Shown here one piece after another: positions 33,988 to 42,519 of a DNA stretch of 64,000 bases (position 1 is the first letter of the stretch; each line of letters begins with the position of its first letter). The DNA comes from JAXGPP01 sp964436865. GTDB taxonomy: Bacteria; Planctomycetota; Planctomycetia; Pirellulales; Thermoguttaceae. The DNA lies in NCBI GenBank assembly GCA_964436865.1, contig CAYTFK010000006.1:1-64000 (forward strand), given 5' to 3'. Made by a program: the position numbers and the translations under genes. Under the pieces are notes generated by a model that had not been told where the DNA came from, searched no databases, and saw nothing but the letters and a program-made list of their open reading frames with translations.

Positions 33988-36882
33988 TTACTGCGTTGCC
34001 TGGGCCTGGGCGATCTTGACCTTCTTGAGCAGCGCGTCGTACTTGGCCACCATATCGGGACCACTCAGCGCCGGGCTCAAGGCCTTGGTCGATTTCAGAA
34101 GCTGTTCAGCTTGCTGGGCCTTGGAGCGATCTTTTGTCACCAGCGACTGCCCGGTAAGACAGAACGCCGCGTTGTAGATCACCTCATAGTACGCGGCGGG
34201 CTTGGGCGACATGCGGGCCATCTTCATCCGCAGATCGGTCCAATGCGCCACGCAGTCGGCGAACCGGGCGGGTTCTTTCATTGCCCAGCCTTGCATGATC
34301 CGCCCCTTTTCCATCAGCGGCTCCAGGGCAGTCGGATGGCTCTTCAGCAGCTCTTCGATCTGCTGCATGGCTTCCTCGTACTTTTCGTCGGCGCGCAAGA
34401 GGCCGGCAAGCTGCGAGCGTACCCGGGTGAGCGCCTTGCCCGCGCTGGCGCGGAAATCGGCATCCTTCTCAGTCCGATCGATGATCCGCTGGTACTGCTG
34501 CCGGGCCTGCTCGGTCATGCCGATGCTTGCGCAGGCGTCCCCCAGGTACACCATACCGGCCAACGACAGTTCCTGCCGCTGCGACAACTGTCCGAGCAGC
34601 TTCCCGTAGAACCCCTGCGCGGCCCCCAGCCGGGCCTGGGCCGTCGCCTTAGCCGAGTCGTCATCGCCGCTATCCGCCTCGATCGAAGCGGCTTCGGCCT
34701 TTTTCACCTCGGCCCCCAGCAGCTTGCTGAAGTCGATAAGGACCGTGTTCACCAGGGCGTTGTCCGCACCGGCCTCGAGCAACTGCTCAGCCACCGCGCC
34801 GGCCCGATCCATCTCATCCTTGGCCACATGCGCCCGCACGGCGGCGACGTATGTCCGCAGCACCACCGTGTCGATGGAATCGGATTTTTGCCGCTTGAGC
34901 TCATCCACCAGCGGATCCAGCAGCGCGATCGCCTCGTCGGTCCTCTGGGCTTCGAGCGTCACCTCGCCCAGGAGAAGCTGAGTTTCGTATAGCGGCCGCG
35001 GCATGGGCTCGCCCGGCTTCAGTTCCTTTCGCTGTGCGTCGAGGCTGGCGACAAGCCGCTCCTCGGCCGTGGTGAAGTCCTTTTTCATCCGCTCTTGATC
35101 ACGCTCGGCCTCCGGCCTTTGCTTTTCCTCCAGATACCGCTTGAAGTAGGTCTGGCCGGCCAGATGCAGCGCCCACGGATAGCGTTTCGACTGCGGATTG
35201 ACCTTCTCGAAAACCGCGATAGCGCCGTCGGTCTCGCCGCGCACCAGCGATGCCTGGCCCAACGCCAGGCGTGCCTCATCGGCCTCGGGCTGGCCGGGCC
35301 ACTGCTTCACGGTGAAGTCGGCCACGTTCTCCAGTTGCTTGAGCGCAGCCGACTTGTCCTGGGCGGCAACGTACTGTCCCAACGCCGCCGATACGGCGAC
35401 GCTCGCGGCCGCCGCCGCAACCGGATCGGTCAGATCTTCGCGGGCCACCGCCCCGGCTTCCTGGTAGGCCTCGCTCATCTTGCCCGCCTGGTACATTCCG
35501 ATCGCCCGATTGTATCGCACCTGCCGCAGCTTGCGGCGGATTCCGGCAAGCGTATCCGTCTGCTTGGGATCGGCCTTCTTGATCGCTTCCTGATAGGCCG
35601 TGTAGGCCTCTTCCCAATTCCCTTCTTCGGCGGCCGCATCCCCCAGCGCTTCGCTTTCCCCCGCCGTAATCTCGGCCGTGCTACCGCTGGAACTGAGCAG
35701 CTCGCGTCGCAATCGAAGAGCCTCTGACTTGTATTCGCTCTCATTCTTGCCGATCGCCGTCAGCGCGATCAGCACTTCGCGCGCGAGCCGCCGCTTCTCG
35801 TTCACATCGGCCTTCTTCGAGAGCTCCAGCTTCGCCTTCGCCACTTCCAGTGCGATGCCGTTGTAGCCCGGCACCCGCTGCCAGCCGCGGTGGCTCTGGA
35901 GCCACGCTTCCGCCTCGGCGAAGAAGACCGGCGCGCCGGACTTCTTGAGCAACAGCCGCAGGCGGAACAACTGAACCTGGGCGAACATCGCCGCTTGATC
36001 GTCGTTCGCCTCTCCCGGTTCCGGCGAATTGGTCAACACCTCGTCATAGATGTCCAGCGCGAGCTGCTGATCGCCAAGATCCTCCACGGCCTTACCGTGC
36101 CACGTGTGGGCGAGCACGCCGGCCTCGAACCCGCGATATGCCTGATAAATGATGTCGAACTCCTTGGCGGCCTGCCCGAGGATCGCCCGCCGCGTTTCGC
36201 TCTTCGGATCGTCATAGGTTTGCGCCAGGTAATAGTCGACCATCGCCACCTTGTATTGCGATTCGACCAGTCCCAGCTCGACTTCCTCGCGCGCGGCGAC
36301 CGCACGCTCGTAGGCCTGCAGTTCCTGCCGGTTGGTGGACTGCGGCGCCTGCGGCGGCGGCAAGGATTTGAACCGCGCCTGATAGCGGCGAAAGGCATCG
36401 GTCAGCGGCACGCGCGCCTTCTGGAGTATGTCCCGCGCCTCTACCAGCGCCGCCTCGCGCGCTCGCTTATCCGCCATCGCCATCGCCTGCCCGATCCGCT
36501 GCTGCGCCCGATCCAGGGAGAACTCGCCTGAAGCCAATAGGGCGGTGCCGACCTCCGGGTGATCGGGGTGTTCGGCAAGAAATTTCTCCAGGTACTTCTC
36601 CGCCTCGTCCAGCAGCCGCTTCGCTTCGTCGGCGTTGTAGGCATCCTGAGCCGCCAGCCGCAGGCTGTTGCACCGCTCGAGGTCGAGCACCTGGCGGATA
36701 TCGTCGGGCAAGTCGCTCCGCGCGCTGAGCTGCTCGACATAGATCACTGCCACATCGCCATAGCCGCGATGCTGGAGGGCGTGGAGGAATCGCAGGTGTT
36801 CCTCCGCCGCCTGCATCGCAGCGTCTGCCAGGAGGAACCAGATCGCCGCGCCGCAAAGCATAGCCAGACGGATTATCCGCAC
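33988..36882 (-). CDS. Large exported tetratricopeptide-repeat protein
   Basis: A 964-residue protein, last gene of the ExbB/ExbD operon. A signal peptide covers about residues 1-26 (IIRLAMLCGAAIWFLLADAAMQAAEE). The rest is helical, with TPR-like pairs throughout, for example GDAAAEEGNWEEAYTAYQEAIKKADP, ARLALGQASLVRGETDGAIAVFEKVNP and AGMVYLGDACASIGMTEQARQQYQRIID. TPR superhelices bind protein partners, so a periplasmic scaffold for the operon's membrane complex is the natural inference. The start is GTG 36882, with GGAGG seven bases upstream. It converges on the URO-D-like gene with five bases between the stops. Confidence 0.8.
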   Translation of the reverse strand: MRIIRLAMLCGAAIWFLLADAAMQAAEEHLRFLHALQHRGYGDVAVIYVEQLSARSDLPDDIRQVLDLERCNSLRLAAQDAYNADEAKRLLDEAEKYLEKFLAEHPDHPEVGTALLASGEFSLDRAQQRIGQAMAMADKRAREAALVEARDILQKARVPLTDAFRRYQARFKSLPPPQAPQSTNRQELQAYERAVAAREEVELGLVESQYKVAMVDYYLAQTYDDPKSETRRAILGQAAKEFDIIYQAYRGFEAGVLAHTWHGKAVEDLGDQQLALDIYDEVLTNSPEPGEANDDQAAMFAQVQLFRLRLLLKKSGAPVFFAEAEAWLQSHRGWQRVPGYNGIALEVAKAKLELSKKADVNEKRRLAREVLIALTAIGKNESEYKSEALRLRRELLSSSGSTAEITAGESEALGDAAAEEGNWEEAYTAYQEAIKKADPKQTDTLAGIRRKLRQVRYNRAIGMYQAGKMSEAYQEAGAVAREDLTDPVAAAAASVAVSAALGQYVAAQDKSAALKQLENVADFTVKQWPGQPEADEARLALGQASLVRGETDGAIAVFEKVNPQSKRYPWALHLAGQTYFKRYLEEKQRPEAERDQERMKKDFTTAEERLVASLDAQRKELKPGEPMPRPLYETQLLLGEVTLEAQRTDEAIALLDPLVDELKRQKSDSIDTVVLRTYVAAVRAHVAKDEMDRAGAVAEQLLEAGADNALVNTVLIDFSKLLGAEVKKAEAASIEADSGDDDSAKATAQARLGAAQGFYGKLLGQLSQRQELSLAGMVYLGDACASIGMTEQARQQYQRIIDRTEKDADFRASAGKALTRVRSQLAGLLRADEKYEEAMQQIEELLKSHPTALEPLMEKGRIMQGWAMKEPARFADCVAHWTDLRMKMARMSPKPAAYYEVIYNAAFCLTGQSLVTKDRSKAQQAEQLLKSTKALSPALSGPDMVAKYDALLKKVKIAQAQATQ

Positions 36883-36900
36883 GTTTCAGCCTCCGTGGTG

Positions 36901-38727
36901 CTACGACTTCTCTGCTGGAGCGTCAGGCGGCGGTTTTTCATCCGCAGGCGCCGCGTCGCCGTCGCTGGCGGGCGCCTTCTCAGCCGGCTTCGCCTCCGCC
37001 TTCCCGCCATCCGGAGCGGCTTGTTTCGTCTCTCCCTCGGCCTTCTTGACATCCGGTTTCTTGTCATCGGCCGGAGCTTTGGCGTCCTTTGCACTGCTCG
37101 CCTTCGGCTTGGCGCCCGCGGCCAGATCGAGAAGCTCCAGTTCGGCCAACGGGTTCTCGTCGCTCCCCATTTCCTGGTACAGCGGCAAGTACCGGTAGTA
37201 GACCTCCAGGGACAGCGCCGCGAGGCTGGTCACCATCAACCGGCCGCCCTGTTCACCCCAGGCATCTTTCTGCGGCTGAAGCGGGTCCCAACTGCCGCCC
37301 GAACACTTGTCGCCCTTGTCCTGGCTCTCGATGAGCACGCGGCGCATCTGGCGGTTCCACTGGTCCCAGTCGGGGCCAGGAATATTGTGCATCACCTGCG
37401 TGGCGTAGTACCAATAATACACGTTCCGCGCCTCGGGCTTGGGCAGATTGCGCATCAGGTACTGAGTTCCCTCGACCATCGCCGGGTCCTTGCGGGCCAT
37501 GCCCAGATACTGCGATGTCAGCAGGCCGACGGCGGTCATGCTCGGTGTCCCGCCCGACGAATCGCTGTCATCCGGCGGCGTGTACGAGAAGAGCCCCTTG
37601 TTGCTCCCGTGGCTCACCGACGACAGCCACCGCCGACTGAGGTCGAGGCTCGCCGGCCGCACTTTCAACCCCGCCATCATTCCGCTCTTGAGCGCCATCA
37701 CCTGCCAGCCGAAGACCGAGGTATCTCCACCCGGCTGGCGGAACGTGTACCGCCAGCCTCCGGTCTGCGGATCCTGGGCGGCGTCGATGAAATTCACTCC
37801 CAGTTGCGCCGGCCCGGCCAGTTTCGAGTCGCCGCTCAGCGCGTAGGCTTCACAGAGCGTGATCGCCGCCAGACCGTGCGAGTACATCTGCGAACCGCCG
37901 GCCGACAGGTCGCCGTTCGGCTTCTGGTGCTGAACGAGCCACTGCAAGCCGGTGTAAATCGTCTTACGGTAGGGCCCTTTGCTCTCGTGAGTCTGGCCCG
38001 CAGCCAGAAACGGAAGCAGCGCCAGTGCGGTCGCCGCTGAATCCGACTTGCTCGTGCCGGCCCCCGTGCAACTCGGATCCTTGCATCGGGCGCGGTGGTC
38101 GATCGACCAACTGCCGTCGGGATTCTGGTGCCGCGCCAGCCAACTCAAAGCGGCCGCCACGGCTCGTTCCGTCCCCTTCGTGCCACCGCCACTGGAAAGC
38201 ATCGCCTGGCGCATGCCGCTGCTGCGGCCACCATAGCCCGAACCGCCGAACCCTGGGCTGTTGCCGGTCCCCTTGCCCCCGCCCACCCCTCCGCTGCCAC
38301 GGACCATCGGTCCCAATCCACTGGCCTTGATGTCGAAACCACCCACGCCGCCGATGCCCGTTCCGATGCCTAGGGCCGTGCCACCCCCCGCTCCGGCCAT
38401 CAGCGAGGAGGCATCGGCCGCCAGGTCCTCTGAGTATGTAATCGTGGGAGCTTCGGTTAGCGTCAGCGACTCGGTGGTCAACTCGGTGGGATCAAGCGGT
38501 GTCTCGCCGACCTCGAACTGGGTGAGCTGCGGCTCGGGAAGCACCTCCTCGTTGCTGGCCTCGAAACTTGGGGCCACTCCCTCGGGCGCCTTCGGCTCGA
38601 TCTTGCCGAGAACGAGCATCAACAGCAGGAACACGACCATGTGGATCACGCAGCTTGCCAGGTATGTGATCCCGTCTTCGAGGATCCACTCCTTGACGCG
38701 CGCGGTCATTCGGGCAATGAACGACAT
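36901..38727 (-). CDS. Membrane-anchored toroid (prenyltransferase/squalene-cyclase-like) protein with TonB-like N-terminus
   Basis: A 608-residue protein. Residues 1-20 are cytosolic; 21-42 form one membrane helix, SCVIHMVVFLLLMLVLG, that contains the S-x3-H pair (Ser25, His29) known from the TonB transmembrane helix that couples to ExbB/ExbD. A Pro/Glu-rich stretch (45-105) and a Gly-rich stretch (110-170) follow. Residues about 180-520 hold toroid repeats with segments such as WLARHQNPDGSWS, WLVQHQKPNGDLS and FIDAAQDPQTGGWRY. The C-terminal 80 residues are Lys/Ala/Asp/Pro-rich. No DXDD acid motif is seen, so a terpene cyclase is unlikely. One base separates it from the upstream gene. GAGGGG lies five bases before ATG 38727. 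Confidence 0.8.
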   Translation of the reverse strand: MSFIARMTARVKEWILEDGITYLASCVIHMVVFLLLMLVLGKIEPKAPEGVAPSFEASNEEVLPEPQLTQFEVGETPLDPTELTTESLTLTEAPTITYSEDLAADASSLMAGAGGGTALGIGTGIGGVGGFDIKASGLGPMVRGSGGVGGGKGTGNSPGFGGSGYGGRSSGMRQAMLSSGGGTKGTERAVAAALSWLARHQNPDGSWSIDHRARCKDPSCTGAGTSKSDSAATALALLPFLAAGQTHESKGPYRKTIYTGLQWLVQHQKPNGDLSAGGSQMYSHGLAAITLCEAYALSGDSKLAGPAQLGVNFIDAAQDPQTGGWRYTFRQPGGDTSVFGWQVMALKSGMMAGLKVRPASLDLSRRWLSSVSHGSNKGLFSYTPPDDSDSSGGTPSMTAVGLLTSQYLGMARKDPAMVEGTQYLMRNLPKPEARNVYYWYYATQVMHNIPGPDWDQWNRQMRRVLIESQDKGDKCSGGSWDPLQPQKDAWGEQGGRLMVTSLAALSLEVYYRYLPLYQEMGSDENPLAELELLDLAAGAKPKASSAKDAKAPADDKKPDVKKAEGETKQAAPDGGKAEAKPAEKAPASDGDAAPADEKPPPDAPAEKS

Positions 38728-38728
38728 G

Positions 38729-39703
38729 TCAGTCCCCTCTCGGCGGCCGCTCGGCCGGGCTTTCGTCTTGCGACGTTTCGTCGAGCCACGTTTCGATCTC
38801 TTCGGTCGGCAGCCGGACTCGGTCCCGAATCGCGGGCCGGCGTCGCCGGCTGAACAGGAACACGCTGGCCAGCCGCACCGCCAGCAGGATCGCCACTATC
38901 GCGCCACCCAGAAGAAACCACGTCGCACTAGTCTCGTTGCGGGCCTCGCGGGGCGACGGGGCGTACCGCCAGATCATGCGGCCGACCAGCAGCGGCGCGG
39001 CCAGCGGTGGTGCATTGGGTTTGGCTCCCGCCTCATGATAACCTTGCAGCTTGAGAAAGTAGCCATAGAACGTGGCCCGCTCCTCGATGTTCGGCCCGGT
39101 CGGCATCTCCGGCGGCAAGTGAGCCGTGACACCGACATAGAGCCACGCCTGCGATTCGGTAGTGAACCCCCAGACCTCGTACAACCGCTTGATTCCCAGA
39201 TCGTTCTCGCCCGCGTCATAACCGAGCACCCGGCGAACGTTCAAGTCCAGCCGCACCAGTTCGCCGCGATAATCCTCGGGCGATTGGATGAAATCGTTGA
39301 ACACCAGGTCGCTTTTGGCCCGCCGCTGAAGTGCATCAAGGTTCTGGTGTTCAACCCACTTCAGCAGCCGCCAATAGGCGGGCATCTCTTCGCGCGACAG
39401 ACCCAGCGTGCGATCGGTGATCGCCAGAAACTCCTCGTTGGCCGCGTCGCGCTCCTCGGGTTCCAGGTCGGTAGGCCCGCGCGGCGTGGCGGCCTCGGAT
39501 GGAACGGCTGCGATCCGGTCGCCGGGCCCGTTCTGAGGAGGCAACCGGCCGTGGACAGCAATCCCCCCCTCCGGCGCCCCCTCCTGATCCTTGACCAGCC
39601 ATTGCCATGTGCGCGGATCGCGAGTCTGCACGATCAGCATGGCGAGCACGCCAAGCATCACGATCGCGGTCATCAGTCGCGGCAGTTCCGCTCCGCGAAA
39701 CAT
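38729..39703 (-). CDS. Membrane protein of unknown function in the ExbB/ExbD operon
   Basis: A 324-residue protein that I cannot assign to a named family. It has an N-terminal membrane segment (LMTAIVMLGVLAMLIVQT), a soluble middle of about 220 residues (SREEMPAYWRLLKWVEHQNLDALQRRA, EDYRGELVRLDLNVRRVLGYD, WLYVGVTAHLPPEMPTG) and a second membrane segment near 270-290 (FLLGGAIVAILLAVRLASVFLF) followed by a charged tail. The topology puts the middle domain in the periplasm. ATG 39703 is preferred over GTG 39742, which would overlap the upstream ExbD stop. Its place between ExbD and the toroid protein suggests a structural part of the complex. Confidence 0.7.
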   Translation of the reverse strand: MFRGAELPRLMTAIVMLGVLAMLIVQTRDPRTWQWLVKDQEGAPEGGIAVHGRLPPQNGPGDRIAAVPSEAATPRGPTDLEPEERDAANEEFLAITDRTLGLSREEMPAYWRLLKWVEHQNLDALQRRAKSDLVFNDFIQSPEDYRGELVRLDLNVRRVLGYDAGENDLGIKRLYEVWGFTTESQAWLYVGVTAHLPPEMPTGPNIEERATFYGYFLKLQGYHEAGAKPNAPPLAAPLLVGRMIWRYAPSPREARNETSATWFLLGGAIVAILLAVRLASVFLFSRRRRPAIRDRVRLPTEEIETWLDETSQDESPAERPPRGD

Positions 39704-39731
39704 GTTCGGTAGTCCCTTTCCAATGCGTTGC

Positions 39732-40250
39732 CTATTCAGCACCGCTCTCCGGACCCGGCAGTTCGACGAAGCTCAGCTTGCTGAGGGGCTCGCCGTTGGG
39801 AAGCTTCTGCCGGGTACAGACGTCGATCACCTTCATCAGTTCGTCGTATCGCAACGTCGAGCCGACCTGGATCAGCACCTGATCGAAGCCCACGCCCGGA
39901 TCGCTGAGCACCGTCTTCAGCCGCCTCTCCAACTCAATGATATGCGCCACGTGGGCATCGCCCACCGCCATCTGGTAGATTCGGCCGGAAGGCGAGCCCA
40001 GAACGGTGATGACCAGCGAATTGAGCCCTTGAACAGGGTTCGTGTTGTCGGGATTGGAGCCGGCTTGTTCACCGGCCGCGGCCATCGTCACCGGCTGCGG
40101 GGGCGGCATGCGGAGCGACACCTGCCCTTCGACGGGCGCCGGGCGGAAGGTCAGGATGAAGAATGCGAGCAATTGGAACGCCATGTCGAGCATCGCGGCC
40201 AGGTTGAGCTCGACCTCTTCGTCTTTGCGCCGGCGTTTGCGGGGCGGCAT
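39732..40250 (-). CDS. exbD: ExbD/TolR-family proton-channel subunit (second copy)
   Basis: A 172-residue ExbD/TolR-like protein. A basic N-terminus (PPRKRRRKDEE) precedes the single membrane helix ELNLAAMLDMAFQLLAFFILTF, which holds the conserved proton-path aspartate at residue 22. The periplasmic part contains a low-complexity region (about 48-75), then the folded domain with VLIQVGSTLRYDELMKVIDVC. It differs in length and sequence from the other ExbD at 40351-40815; having two different copies is common in planctomycete and proteobacterial ExbB/D systems and may give a mixed ExbD dimer. ATG 40250 opens the gene about 100 bases after the first copy ends. Confidence 0.88.
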   Translation of the reverse strand: MPPRKRRRKDEEVELNLAAMLDMAFQLLAFFILTFRPAPVEGQVSLRMPPPQPVTMAAAGEQAGSNPDNTNPVQGLNSLVITVLGSPSGRIYQMAVGDAHVAHIIELERRLKTVLSDPGVGFDQVLIQVGSTLRYDELMKVIDVCTRQKLPNGEPLSKLSFVELPGPESGAE

Positions 40251-40350
40251 GGTCTACTCGTTCCGAGATTAATGGGGAAGCATTTTCAACGTTCTTGACG
40301 GCGGAACGGGGCTCATCGCGACGGCGATCGTCCTTCCGTCGCGTTGTGGC

Positions 40351-40815
40351 TCATTCCTCCTGCTCCTTGTTCATGGCCTTGAGTGCAAAACGGCGGTAGC
40401 CGTGCTGCTGGCACGTAGTGATTACGCGGTTGAGCAGGTGGAACGGCGTCGCCTGATCGGCGCGCACCACCACGGTGGTCGGTAGCTCGTCACCGGCTTC
40501 GATGTTGCGGTTGTTCTGCCGCGCTGCGAGCAGATCGGCCTGAGCTTCTCCCGCAATATAGCGTTCGATGTCCCTGGCAGTGCCATAAACCAGCAATTCG
40601 CCCTCCGCGTTGACATTCAGGATCAACAGCGTCTCCTGACCCTTGCTGTCGACCGGCCGAGCGGAGCCGATTACGGGCAATCGCAGACTGAGGTCTAGCG
40701 ACGCGGTCTTGAAGTTGATCACCAGCATGAAGAACGTGATAAGCTGGAAGACCATGTCCAGGATCGGCGTGAGATTGGGCTCAGCTCTCGCCGCGTGCGA
40801 CATGGAGGCAGACAT
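40351..40815 (-). CDS. exbD: ExbD/TolR-family proton-channel subunit (first copy)
   Basis: A 154-residue ExbD/TolR-like protein. The membrane helix NLTPILDMVFQLITFFMLVINF carries the conserved aspartate at residue 20, which in ExbD is essential for proton flow through the ExbB ring. The periplasmic domain ends with TTVVVRADQATPFHLLNRVITTCQQHGYRRFALKA, the usual ExbD fold. An alternative ATG at 40803 would shorten the protein by four residues; AGGGAG nine bases upstream favours 40815. It lies 50 bases after the ExbB-like gene. Confidence 0.9.
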   Translation of the reverse strand: MSASMSHAARAEPNLTPILDMVFQLITFFMLVINFKTASLDLSLRLPVIGSARPVDSKGQETLLILNVNAEGELLVYGTARDIERYIAGEAQADLLAARQNNRNIEAGDELPTTVVVRADQATPFHLLNRVITTCQQHGYRRFALKAMNKEQEE

Positions 40816-40865
40816 GGCGGTTCACTCCCTGAGGAATGGAATCCGAGACTGGGCTTACAGCCCGC

Positions 40866-41687
40866 TCAGGACTTGACGGCGGGGGATTCGGTCTTCTCGG
40901 CCTTCTTACCGCCGCGGGCCGCCTGGGCAAACTGCCGCAGGACCTGGTCGGCCTGGAGCATCACGGTGGCGGAGATCGTCGACACCCGATTGCGGAACAC
41001 GGCGAAAAAGTAAATGGCCGGAACCGACAGGGCGACCCCTTCAAACGTCAACAGCAAGGCCTCGGAAATCGCGCCGGCCACCTCGCTGGCCTTGAGCTGC
41101 ACGTCGGACATGGCGATAACGCTGAAAGCGGAGATCATCCCTTTGAGCGTTCCCAGCAGCCCGATCATCGGCCCCAGCGTTCCGAGCACCGCCAGCATGC
41201 TGATCTGCTTCTCCATTTCCGCGCTTTCGGCCTCGTTGGTGCGATGCATCGCCTCGCGGGCCTCGCCCAATCCCGCCGGCAGTTCGGCGATGCCTTCGGC
41301 CAGCACGCGGCTGAAATAGGAGTCATCCTCCTGAACCACCTGGTAGACGCCTTTGAAGTCGCGCTGTGCGAGCAGCTCCTCGCATTTTGCCACCACGTCC
41401 GGCGGCACGGCCACTTCCTTCTTCATCCGCATGAAGAGCCGGATGATTGTCGCGATGAAGTACATCGAGAGGCAAAGGATCACGAATCCGATGAATCCCG
41501 ACGACTTGATTACCCAGATGAAGTAGTTCTCGGTGCTCGTCTCCACCGGTTGAGCCGCCGCCTGCTGTCCCTCCTGCGCCGCGGCCACCGCGGCCGGATC
41601 AAGATCCTGCGCCGGCGCGATCGAAGTCCACGTGCAAACCAGCACTGCTGCGAGGATCACAGATCCGATGCACACTTTTCTCAACAT
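40866..41687 (-). CDS. exbB: MotA/TolQ/ExbB-family proton-channel protein
   Basis: A 273-residue ExbB/TolQ-like protein that forms the membrane ring of a proton-driven motor. An N-terminal hydrophobic segment with a probable cleavage site (LRKVCIGSVILAAVLVCTWTSIAPAQ) precedes the first core helix (WVIKSSGFIGFVILCLSMYFIATIIRLFM). The two later helices are in LAVLGTLGPMIGLLGTLKGMISAFSVI and ISEALLLTFEGVALSVPAIYFFAVF, with the conserved threonines of the proton path. The signal-like extension is common in ExbB proteins outside enteric bacteria. GAGGAAG just before ATG 41687 decides the start over a much longer open frame. First gene of a six-gene operon with a long leader. Confidence 0.9.
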   Translation of the reverse strand: MLRKVCIGSVILAAVLVCTWTSIAPAQDLDPAAVAAAQEGQQAAAQPVETSTENYFIWVIKSSGFIGFVILCLSMYFIATIIRLFMRMKKEVAVPPDVVAKCEELLAQRDFKGVYQVVQEDDSYFSRVLAEGIAELPAGLGEAREAMHRTNEAESAEMEKQISMLAVLGTLGPMIGLLGTLKGMISAFSVIAMSDVQLKASEVAGAISEALLLTFEGVALSVPAIYFFAVFRNRVSTISATVMLQADQVLRQFAQAARGGKKAEKTESPAVKS

Positions 41688-41902
41688 TTTCTTCCTCGTT
41701 CCGGAACGGTATGGAAGGGCGCTAAAGGCGTCTGGGATCGCCGCGATCGGGCGCGCGAGTGGAGCCAAACGCTGGCAGCGAGCAACCTGCGGCATGTAGG
41801 AGAGGGAGAAGACCGCGCTGCCCACCCATCGCTGGCGTTCGCTCCCAAGACAAACCGCGGCGCACCGCTGCCGTGACCTCCAGAGCGAACCCCAACAAAT
41901 CG
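41688..41902 (-). other. Long 5' leader of the ExbB/ExbD operon
   Basis: The promoter at 41903-41931 would place the transcript start near 41896, leaving about 209 untranslated bases before exbB. I looked for a cobalamin box or another known riboswitch core and found none, and no short upstream gene with a good ribosome binding site. What the leader does is unknown. Confidence 0.4.
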
Positions 41903-41931
41903 ATTCTAATGAGCCCGCAGAATGGCGTCAA
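41903..41931 (-). promoter_or_regulatory. Promoter of the ExbB/ExbD operon
   Basis: Minus strand TTGACG (41926-41931), 17-base spacer, TAGAAT (41903-41908). Each box has one mismatch to the sigma70-type consensus. Confidence 0.62.
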
Positions 41932-41987
41932 CTACTTGCGCCGAACGGAGTACGGTCGCGCGGACCATCTCATCGGCGGAGTTCCGG

Positions 41988-42398
41988 TCAGGCGGTTTGG
42001 CGCGGTGGAAACGGCGTATCTTTGAGGTACGCGGTCCCCTGGAGTGTGGCGACCAGCCGCCCCCGTTCATCGACCACCTCCACCGAGCAGCTTGAGATCC
42101 GCCGCGACCTGGCAACCTCCGTCGCCCTCGCCTCCAACCGCCCCGCGGAGACCGCGTGAAGGCAGCTCAGGTTGAGGTTCGTCCCGACGGCTGTTTTCCC
42201 CCGCGAATTGGCGGCGGCAAACAAGGCTGTCGCTGCCAGGGTGAATAGCGTCCCCCCGTGGACAATTCCCAGGCTGTTCAAGTGCCGCGATTCAACGGTC
42301 ACTGCGGTCCGGGCAAAACCTTCGCCAACTTCCAGATAACAGATGCCATTCTCCGCGGCAAAGCGGTCGTTGGCGAAATCCTCGATCCTTGCGGTCAT
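41988..42398 (-). CDS. PaaI/YdiI-type hot-dog thioesterase
   Basis: A 136-residue single-domain hot-dog protein. The family signature is seen in LNSLGIVHGGTLFTLAATALFAAAN (the H-G-G turn next to the helix) and in AVGTNLNLSCLHAVSAGRLEARATEVARSRR, with a closing strand VATLQGTAYLKD. Such enzymes hydrolyse acyl-CoA, for instance phenylacetyl-CoA intermediates; the substrate here is unknown. GAGGACC about seven bases upstream supports ATG 42398 over longer frames. It is divergent from the sugar kinase and follows no obvious operon. Confidence 0.85.
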   Translation of the reverse strand: MTARIEDFANDRFAAENGICYLEVGEGFARTAVTVESRHLNSLGIVHGGTLFTLAATALFAAANSRGKTAVGTNLNLSCLHAVSAGRLEARATEVARSRRISSCSVEVVDERGRLVATLQGTAYLKDTPFPPRQTA

Positions 42399-42425
42399 CG
42401 GTCGGTCCTCGTCAGCAAATCGCCC

Positions 42426-42431
42426 ATTATA
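42426..42431 (-). promoter_or_regulatory. Consensus -10 box before the thioesterase gene
   Basis: TATAAT on the minus strand, about 28 bases before ATG 42398. No good -35 box stands at 16-18 bases, so the promoter may need an activator. Confidence 0.4.
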
Positions 42432-42519
42432 GTCATCGGCCTTCCGGTCGCTTATGCTGTTCGCCATACTTCCGGCGGACGGAAGGCACCCTCCCATTCA
42501 CCAACTGCGAGGCACTTCG

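Noticed and set aside
36559..38040. Plus-strand open frame of 493 codons opposite the toroid and TPR genes
   Set aside because: An antisense frame; composition (Arg/His-rich, no motif) is that of a shadow.
41688..41902. Cobalamin riboswitch in the ExbB/ExbD leader
   Set aside because: No B12-box-like core was seen in the leader.
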